14,233 nucleotides of DNA from Oehlia diaphana (taxonomy: Eukaryota > Glomeromycota > Glomeromycetes > Glomerales > Glomeraceae): contig QZLH01000091.1 of assembly GCA_003833135.1 (NCBI GenBank), positions 165,281 to 179,513 of the forward strand, given 5' to 3'. This document shows positions 8,460-14,233 of this stretch, piece after piece (position 1 is the stretch's first letter; the number at the start of each line of letters is the position of its first letter). The position numbers were made by a program, and so were the translations under genes. A model generated the notes under the pieces. It was given only the letters and a program-made list of their open reading frames with translations, did no database searches and had not been told where the DNA came from.

Positions 8460-9105
8460 CAACTAACAGTGAACATTATGCAGAATTTGATATGCTATAT
8501 GGTAAAGAAACTTCTGATCAGTATCAACCGTCAAAAATAGAAACACAAAGCAGTTCAGAGCGTGGCTCATCTGGTCTTTACACAAATACTAAAGTTCAAG
8601 ACTTTATTGAATGTACAGAGTGTCACAAGGTTCAGTGCATTTATAGTGAAAAGCAATTAACCATATAACAAATAACAGATCTTCAATTGACTATTGAAAC
8701 TTGGGATTACACATGTGGTGCACCTGTTTTTCCAGAAAACCATTCTTTACATAATCTTATTTTTGTACGTGAAAAGATTTCATGTCAGACATCAATGGAA
8801 TTTGCTTATTATTCCTGTAGAAAATCTAAACCTGAACGATGTTATTGGTGTGGGTCTAAAGATGATTTACTTGTAAGACCGCAAAATTTGGTAAATAGTT
8901 ATCAAATAGTATATCCATTATGTGATAATTGTGATGATGAAGGAAATGATTTCTATTGTTGCTTAGCTAAAAAAACTAATGCTTCCAAGAAACGAAAATG
9001 TTAATATAGCAAATTTTCATAATAAATTTTTTGTTTCATGTTCACCATATTTTTATGTCATTCACGTGATTTAATATAAGTGTCAATAAATATGGTGTTG
9101 TTTAC

Positions 9106-9122
9106 AATTACCTCCCCCTCAA
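9106..9122 (+). repeat. Target-site duplication of the LINE, left copy
   Basis: A 17-base word, AATTACC followed by a C-rich run and TCAA. It matches 10581-10598 except for one extra C in the homopolymer of the right copy. Confidence 0.8.
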
Positions 9123-10315
9123 TTAACCGCTAGATGTTTCCAAAAAATCAATAATTGTATTTTATGGAACGCTCTCAAACAAATCATAGATACATTGACC
9201 TTAGAAGTTTCCTTTATCAAAGTAAAAGCTCACTTTGTGGATCCAATGAATGATGAAGCAGACAGACTTGCAAAAGAAGGCAGACAATCGAAAGATTATT
9301 TCAACATTAATATCCAATATATCACCAATCAACCATGTCATTTGATATTTAATAATGATAATGTCATTGACCGAAACATCAGGAAAATCACTAAACGAAT
9401 TACCAACTTTCAAAAATTTGAACAATACATATCACACACCAACCTCTCAACCCTCAAAGAATACACATTCCAAAATCGAATTGACTGGGAATTCACCCAA
9501 CTATGGTTCAAACACAACTCATTTAGCAAACCAACGAGCCAACAATTATCCAAACATATTGCATGGAGAATAAAATGCTCAAGCAATACTCTACCTACAC
9601 TCAACATTCTAAATAGAAATTATCCTGATATTTTGAATAATTTTGATACATGCTTTTTATGCAACAACGATAAAGAAACAAACGACCACTTATGGAATTG
9701 TCCATAAGTCCTAGAAATATTAACACCGATTTTTTCCAATCATTATGAAAAATTTAAAACTACGATTACATCAGAATCTGATTCTTTATATGCATTATAT
9801 TCTGATTTGATAACGAGATGCAATATATTTAAATGGACAAGAAGACCTCCACAATACATAAAGGATATACCAGACCTCACTGTTTATTAATGAATTACAC
9901 CCCTCTTTCTCTTACATATCCGTTTAAAGCGGCATCAATCAACAAAACTTCAAGAAAAAGATTAATAATGAAATTTTTATTTAATCTTCATAAAGATATA
10001 TATGAAAGTATATGGAAATTAAGAGCTACAGCGTGGAAAATATTTAAACAACACCATTCAATTACTAAAAAGTCATTCACAAATTACTATCGTCATAAAG
10101 AACGAAATTATAGACAACCACGACACAATCAACGCATTCTGGCACCTTATCGATGTCCTAATATAGAGGACAGAAGACATATTGACAATTGTAATATGTG
10201 GGTATACCTAATAACGAGCAACTTCCTACACAATTTACCATGGATCTCTACTATTAATGATGACCTATCAATTTATCAAAATTTCATTTTTAATAATATT
10301 TTATTTAATATATAA
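9123..10315 (+). pseudogene. LINE ORF2 C-terminal end: RNase H tail plus CCHC knuckle
   Basis: The frame opens LTARCFQKINNCILWNALK and reads VSFIKVKAHFVDPMNDEADR then LAKEG, the last RNase H1 motif (His, Asn and Asp of the H...N..AD.LAK signature). It continues through a connector to CFLCNNDKETNDHLWNC, a CX2CX8HX3C zinc knuckle typical of LINE C-termini. A TAA at 9705-9707 directly after the knuckle (probably a former CAA) interrupts it, and the same frame continues VLEILTPIFSNHYEKF to about 9889. A frameshift then leads to the final segment, which includes KFLFNLHKDIYESIWKLRAT and ends at TAA 10313-10315. RNase H removes the RNA template strand during retrotransposition. The fragment is not functional. 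Confidence 0.8.
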
Positions 10316-10580
10316 GCCCGAAGGGTTTTGCTATAACGGTAATAATTACTTTTAGATATATAGCTACTGATTTTAAATTTATTTTTATATTTTTGTTTTG
10401 TTTTTCTGATCTTTATCAGTAGCGTAGTTTTACTGTTAGAGTAGTTCTTCCCGGAGGGTGAGGTCCTAGAAATGGGATTAATGACCACAATATCTTAATA
10501 GTGTAATTATACACTACTAGTAGTTGTATGTAATTTTTTCTTTTTGGTTACTCCTCTCTTAAATAAAATAAATAAATAAA
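10316..10580 (+). other. 3' untranslated region and AAAT tail of the LINE
   Basis: Non-coding; contains the GC-richer words GCCCGAAGGG and CCCGGAGGGTGAGG in otherwise AT-rich DNA, then the simple-repeat tail. The last 20 bases differ at one position from the tail of the downstream element (11731-11750). Confidence 0.6.
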
Positions 10581-11433
10581 AATTACCTCCCCCCTCAAGA
10601 CTTTAACTTGGTCTGGCCTAACACTAACCGGAAGAAGAAATCACTGGCTAATAATTCATCCAAACCCGCTGTGGTAGAAGTACTGATAAGATATGAAGTA
10701 TCAAGTCTAGTATATGACATTCCATATACCTGGTCTCCTGAAAAAATATCAGCAGAACTAAAACTTTGGGGCAACCCTATTAAGCTATCAATAAAAAGAC
10801 AGCACAAATATCAAATCCTTAGGGTCAAAATAGTGTTATCCTCATTTTCCTTACCACAGTTCAATAACAATTGGACTACAGACTTAGGAGGTATACCAGT
10901 GCAATGGTTTCCTGCAAACAGAGAGAGAAATTCCAGGCTGTAGTTTACAACATTCCAGAGGACGTAACTACACACACCTTATGGCGAGACCAGAAACCCA
11001 CTACATACTTATGTGAACTTGGGGCCAAGTCATTTAAGATAATACAAACAGGTAAAGGCAAGAGGAAGTTTGTTGGTTATTTCAAAACATGGGAGGCCAT
11101 GCGCAAGGTCTTAGATTACCATCAAGTTTTGAGCTCAGAAGGGATCAAGTTGTCATGGTGTCAACACTCTATGCCTAACCTAAAGAAAGTGCCTCAACTA
11201 AAGACCGTTCTGGAGGAAAAAAGGCAAATTCCAGTAATGCAAAGTCAAAGAAAAAGGATCAACAATCCTCGTCCAAAGCTCCTAATAAAAGTAACAAGTT
11301 GAAGAAACTTCTGGGCCAGAACAAGAAGGACTCTAATATGTCAGATAATTCAAAAAAGAAGGCGAAGAGTGGTAATAATTCGAACAAGAAGGTTTTAGCA
11401 AAAATTTTAGAATTATTACAAAAATTAGTTTAG
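10581..11433 (+). pseudogene. ORF1-like RNA-binding protein of retroposon copy 2, decayed
   Basis: Read in three successive frames. Frame one (to about 10920): DFNLVWPNTNRKKK, KPAVVEVLIRYEVSSLVYDI, PYTWSPEKISAELKLWGNP, LSSFSLPQFNNNWTTDLGGI then PVQWFP. After a deletion and frameshift: REKFQAVVYNIPEDVTTHTL, FKIIQTGKGKRKFVGYFKTW (RNP1-like strand of a possible RRM fold) and LSWCQHSMPNLKK. After a second shift near 11220: a Ser/Lys-rich basic tail and NKKVLAKILELLQKLV before TAG. The order and many residues match copy 1, and the segment PAVVEV to WSPEKIS here fills a gap in copy 1. Likely role: binding retroposon RNA. This is inferred from the RRM-like strand and basic tail, not from a firm family match. 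Confidence 0.7.
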
Positions 11434-11750
11434 TCTTAATAGAATTAGTTATTTCTACTAATTTGTACTTCTTTATTAGTATAGCAGAATAGTTTATGTG
11501 TTTGTACCACAATTTATTGGAAAGGGGACTTGTCCTTTCAATTTTTTGTGCGTTTTCTTTTTTACCCAGTGCATTTGCCTTGCTATAAGTGGACGAGCTT
11601 GTAGTACAGGTTTTTTTTTTTCAAGAAGTTAGGGTTGGTTGCCAGTCTTTCTGGATGTCGATGATGGGTCTTTATAGAGTCATATTTTTCTTGTATTAAT
11701 TATACTCTTGTTGTATTTCCCGCCTGCTTCACATAAAATAAATAAATAAA
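11434..11750 (+). other. 3' untranslated region and tail of retroposon copy 2
   Basis: Shares with copy 1 the words GGGGACTTGTCC, TTTTACC(C/T)AGTG and a similar distance from stop to tail. Ends in (AAAT)n at 11731-11750. Confidence 0.6.
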
Positions 11751-11754
11751 GTGC

Positions 11755-12034
11755 ATGTAATAACCTATTATAAACAATATTAATGAGATTTTTCTTTTTT
11801 TAGATTCTTTTATGTTGTTAAAGCCAAACTTTTAAGCTGATCCCATTTTCAAGGTACCTTTGTTACCTTTCACTTTGGTAGGTGTTATATGGGCTAATAA
11901 TGTATGTAATAACCTATTATAAATGATATTAATGAATTTTTTTTTCTTTTTTCAGGTTTTTTCATGTTGTTAAAGCCAAACTTTAAAACTGATCACATTT
12001 CTAAGGTACTTGGTGTTATATGGGCTAATGGTGT
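11755..12034 (+). repeat. Direct duplication of ~149 bp (two units, traces of more)
   Basis: Unit 1 (11755-11903) and unit 2 (11904-12034) both open ATGTAATAACCTATTATAAA, share ATGTTGTTAAAGCCAAACTTT and end near GTGTTATATGGGCTAAT. Unit 1 has about 20 extra bases (CTTTGTTACCTTTCACTTTG). Degenerate traces (GGACTAATAATATATGTTAT near 12278) suggest older units. Both units have a T-rich tract ending in AG and an AAGGTAC word about 50 bp later, resembling an exon between splice sites. Confidence 0.8.
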
Positions 12035-12476
12035 ATACAATAACTTTTGAAAATGATTAAAGTATATACACTATAATAATGTTTAAACATATTTTAGGAA
12101 CCAGGATGCTTAACAATTTTTTTAATAAAGTAATTAATTACATATACATAAAGTTCTTATATAGAAAAGATCTAATAATTAATGATTCTTTCTTCTTTGA
12201 ATTCTTTTATTGCAGAAGCTTAATTTTAATTTTAATCTTATTAAAAAAAGACTCTTCATTTTCAGTAAAGTTTTGATAGGACTAATAATATATGTTATTG
12301 CTTTTATAAATGTCATTAACTTGGTTTTAGTTCTAAATAAACAAAAATATTAGTATATGATAATGCTTAATTTTATTGGCTAGTAGTTACTATTTGTTTA
12401 CCTGATTTTTTTATATGTTCCTTTATTTTTTTTGCTTTTTTTACTTTTTACACACCTTATACCTTTGTTTATTACA
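12035..12476 (+). other. AT-rich non-coding DNA upstream of the MULE remnant
   Basis: No recognisable gene. T-rich tracts ending in TTATTGCAG and similar could be splice acceptors or degenerate pieces of the repeat just upstream. Open frames here (around 12079-12276) consist of Leu, Ile, Phe and Lys, as expected for random AT-rich DNA. Confidence 0.5.
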
Positions 12477-12981
12477 ATGCAACAAGAAAACTCTGAACCA
12501 GTTTTGTATCAAGGAAAGGCATTCACCACTTAGAAGCAAGCATTTGAAACTATTGAAAGTTGGGCAAAGCAGCAAGGGTTTAATATTATATATAGTCATA
12601 TTGAGAAAAAATCTGATAGAACTTTTCATAGACATACTGCACAATGTGAATATCATGGTAATTATGTTACAAAATTCAATAAAGAGACAACAAAAAAACG
12701 TCTAGGCTGTGCTTGGCATATTAATTTATCAGAACTTACCTCTAAAAATCCTTTTAATCCATTCACATAATCTTAATCTTAATATCATTCAATTTGGAAA
12801 TAACAAATACATACCTCCTGAAATTATAAAAGAGATTGAATTTCTTACTATTAATTTATGATAATAATTTGTATAAAGCCATTCAACATTTTCGTTTACA
12901 AAATAAAGATGATAGTAATAATGTATACAAAATTACTTGAATTATCACAAAATAATCCAATGTGGAAGGTTGTGATCTTTA

Positions 12982-12989
12982 TTCTGGAT
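12982..12989 (+). repeat. Target-site duplication of foldback element, left (8 bp)
   Basis: TTCTGGAT, repeated at 13120-13127 on the far side of the inverted-repeat element. Confidence 0.75.
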
Positions 12990-13119
12990 AAAGTTCTACA
13001 TGAGCCAGCTTGCAAGCCAAAAATACTTTAAAAATATATTAGCTTGTAAGCCAGCTTGCGAGCTAATATATTTTTAAAGTACTTTTGGCTCACGAGCTGG
13101 CTCATGTAGAGCTTTAAAT
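12990..13119. mobile_element. 130-bp foldback element inserted in the MULE remnant
   Basis: Arms 12990-13046 and 13059-13115 are inverted copies matching at 51 of 57 positions, separated by 12 bases. The right side carries four more bases (AAAT) before the second copy of TTCTGGAT. Removing the insert plus one duplication gives LFWMMPSQ in the host frame, as in the family. An 8-bp duplication suits hAT-like mobilisation. There is no coding capacity. Confidence 0.85.
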
Positions 13120-13127
13120 TTCTGGAT
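13120..13127 (+). repeat. Target-site duplication of foldback element, right (8 bp)
   Basis: TTCTGGAT, identical to 12982-12989. Confidence 0.75.
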
Positions 13128-13813
13128 GATGCCATCTCAGTTAGAATTATAATATTAACTTATAAAACCAATAGGTATGAGTTTATTTATTATTCTTGAT
13201 GAAAATCGGAATGTAAGACTTGTTGCATAAGCATTATTAATTGATAAAACAAAAGAATCACATGAATGTCATTTGAACAACTCAATTTAGCAACAAATAA
13301 TGTGTATCCACAAATAATAATGACAGATGCTGTACATGCTGCGATTAGGTCTATATTTTCTACCACATACAGCCAAAATTTGATTAAAAAGGTTCAAAAA
13401 CTACTTGAAAATAAATTACAAGAGTTTTTTACAAAATTTTATGCTGTACGTAATACACCAAACACACTTTCCTTTGAATCAGAATGGAGAAAATTAATTA
13501 CTCAATATCCTAAAATACAGCAATATTTGACAAATACTTTTTATAATACTAAAGAATTATGGGTTCACCCTTGGACATGTCAACAATTTACTGCAGGACT
13601 ACATGCATCTTCTCCTGTAGAAAGCATTAATGCATGGATCAAAAGTTATATTTTTAACTCTAATATTTCTTTATGTGAACTTGGAGATGTAATAGAGAGA
13701 AGACAGTGTTATAGAAAGCTGCTATTCCCTGTGTACCTACTCAGATTTCCACTGCATTAACCAAAAACTTGAAGAATATTTGCCTCCTGCCATACACTGG
13801 TCAAAATTGATGC

Positions 13814-13993
13814 TATCGGGTACATATCGGGTACCTATATATCAGTGACTAATCAGATACATATCGGACATTTATTACATATCGGGTACCCGATATGTAA
13901 CATATCAAATATGCCTAAAAATCGGATTCCCGATATCTAAACGATTAGTCACTGATATGTAACACTGAATCAATCTTACACATATCGGGTACC
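13814..13993. repeat. Palindrome-rich repeat built on ACATATCGGGTACC
   Basis: Exact 14-mers lie at 13822, 13877 and 13980. The middle one is half of a perfect 26-bp palindrome (13875-13900). An outer inverted pair matches at 17 of 18 positions (13837-13854 and 13943-13960; core ATCAGTGACTAATC). Homology to the MULE transposase ends just before this block, so it is probably an insertion or a junction. No target duplication was identified. Confidence 0.8.
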
Positions 13994-14233
13994 AATATGC
14001 AAAATATTTATTTATTGTATTTGTATTATATAATCCAAAGAGGTATATTAAAATTATTACTAAAAAAAGTATTTTAATATTAAAGATAATCGTTTATTCA
14101 TATAAAACCCCTTATTTTCAATTTTTTTTTATTTTTTCTGATATCACGAATAACTGACGAAAATATTAAAAATATACATATTTTATTTTAAAATTAATTG
14201 GATTGAATGTTCAAATTAATCTTATACAACTTT
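13994..14233. other. AT-rich DNA, nothing recognised
   Basis: No coding frame, repeat family or RNA gene is evident to the end of the window. Confidence 0.5.

Larger units (their letters stand above)
6957..9004 (+). pseudogene. D-D-E transposase-like gene, catalytic and C-terminal part
   Basis: Blocks in order: NTPAVDDR, VLYVPLAISIRDLREIII, DEWIRLQFLPKNPFAYAAIQ, KEHPDGHYCAAIFHYL, REFAIRFRNYVVFISADDKH, HDFTKL, CDVPKEIMGSFYNGSVYVL, FEPSSAIRHCTEFF, CIYTDGGPDHRTTY, then LRGDFDLLVAVHMAPQQSWA followed by NPAECIMSILNL. The acidic residues in SADD (about 7433-7438), YTDGG (7747) and NPAEC (7878) are spaced about 104 and 44 residues apart, as expected for an RNase H-fold D-D-E site. The C-terminus has two CX2C pairs (CYWC, CDNC), suggesting a zinc ribbon, and a basic end KKRKC. 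Stops at 6981, 7050, 7212 and a TAA near 8668, several frameshifts and a miniature-element insertion kill it. I recall similar genes as abundant in Rhizophagus but cannot name a superfamily. Confidence 0.65.
9123..10580 (+). mobile_element. 5'-truncated LINE (non-LTR retrotransposon)
   Basis: A fragment that starts inside the RNase H region, carries the C-terminal coding end and a 3' untranslated region of about 265 bp, and finishes in an (AAAT)n tail (10561-10580). It is bracketed by a 17/18-bp duplication. 5' truncation and an A-rich tail are the normal products of target-primed reverse transcription. The reverse transcriptase and endonuclease are missing, so the copy is dead on arrival. 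Confidence 0.85.
10581..11750 (+). mobile_element. ORF1-only retroposon, copy 2, split by the LINE
   Basis: A 5'-truncated copy related to 5111-6883, in plus orientation. Its ORF continues in frame through the 18-bp word at 10581-10598 (NYLPPQ, then DFNLVWPN). The equivalent word at 9106-9122 therefore belongs to this element, and the LINE landed inside it. The ORF ends at TAG 11431-11433, followed by about 300 bp of 3' untranslated sequence and a tail ACATAAAATAAATAAATAAA. No reverse transcriptase is present. I could not find a convincing target duplication for this copy. Confidence 0.7.
12477..13815 (+). pseudogene. FAR1/MULE-type transposase, decayed
   Basis: The likely start is ATG 12477 (MQQENSEPVLYQGKAFTT). 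N-terminal FAR1-like region: AFETIESWAKQQGFNIIYSH, TAQCEYHGN and GCAWHINLS, supplying Cys/His ligands of a WRKY-GCM1-type zinc finger. Then IQFGNNKYIPPEIIKEIEFL, YKAIQHFRLQN, FWMMPSQLEL, MSLFIILDENRNVRLVA then ALLIDKTKESHE, and the MULE core: QIIMTDAVHAAIRSIF (catalytic Asp, about 13326), EWRKLITQYPKIQQYL, SSPVESINAWIKSYIFNSNI (catalytic Glu, 13620) and a C-terminal frame to QKLEEYLPPAIHW. The segment with the usual C/H pair between TTY and SQNLIKKVQKL seems deleted (junction near 13370). Other damage: TAG near 12530, TAA in NVRLVA*ALL, a frameshift near 13267, and a foldback insertion. Mutator transposases cut and paste with 9-bp duplications; this copy cannot be active. Confidence 0.8.

Noticed and set aside
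11751..11765. Target-site duplication of retroposon copy 2
   Set aside because: GTGCATGTAATAAC after the tail only loosely resembles GTGTTGTTTAC before 9106; the match is too weak to claim.
12079..12276. Open frame of 65 codons
   Set aside because: Its composition is that of random AT-rich DNA (Leu, Ile, Phe, Lys, Asn), with no motif and no match to neighbouring remnants.

Overview
The window looks like a transposon graveyard from a very AT-rich eukaryotic genome, most probably an arbuscular mycorrhizal fungus (Glomeromycotina, Rhizophagus-like). This is an inference. It rests on short GT-AG introns (about 50-75 nt) and on coding remnants that resemble families I recall as hugely expanded in those fungi: PIF1/Helitron-type helicase, RecQ-like helicase, a D-D-E transposase with a C-terminal Cys cluster, a LINE with RNase H and CCHC knuckle, and a FAR1/MULE transposase. 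No database search was possible. I see no intact gene, no tRNA or rRNA, no CRISPR array and no bacterial operon.

Layout. 1-715: tail of an unknown ORF, then T-rich and AT-rich DNA. 716-1477 (minus): C-terminal part of a PIF1-like helicase, cut off by a tandem array of a 50-bp hairpin-forming unit (1478-1740). 2104-3353 (plus): N-terminal part of a RecQ-like helicase gene with in-frame TGA codons, ending shortly after motif Ia. 3528-9004 (plus): one long decayed D-D-E transposase-like gene with several introns. One intron carries a 1.77-kb retroposon in reverse orientation (5111-6883), and one exon carries a 113-bp Mutator-type miniature element (7267-7379). 9106-11750: a second copy of the same retroposon family, with a 5'-truncated LINE (9123-10580) nested near its 5' end. 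11755-12034: a direct duplication of about 150 bp. 12477-13815 (plus): a decayed MULE transposase interrupted by a 130-bp foldback element (12990-13119). 13814-13993: a palindrome-rich repeat.

The strongest observations are four insertions with recognisable target-site duplications (13, 9, 17/18 and 8 bp). In each case the host reading frame or intron is restored when the insert is mentally removed, which fixes the relative order of events. The two related retroposon copies encode only an RNA-binding-like ORF1 protein and no reverse transcriptase. One of them shares a nearly identical 3' tail with the neighbouring LINE, suggesting a non-autonomous partner family. Premature stops are strongly biased towards TGA, and the arms of the foldback element differ only by transitions, largely at former CpG sites. 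Both fit cytosine-methylation decay.
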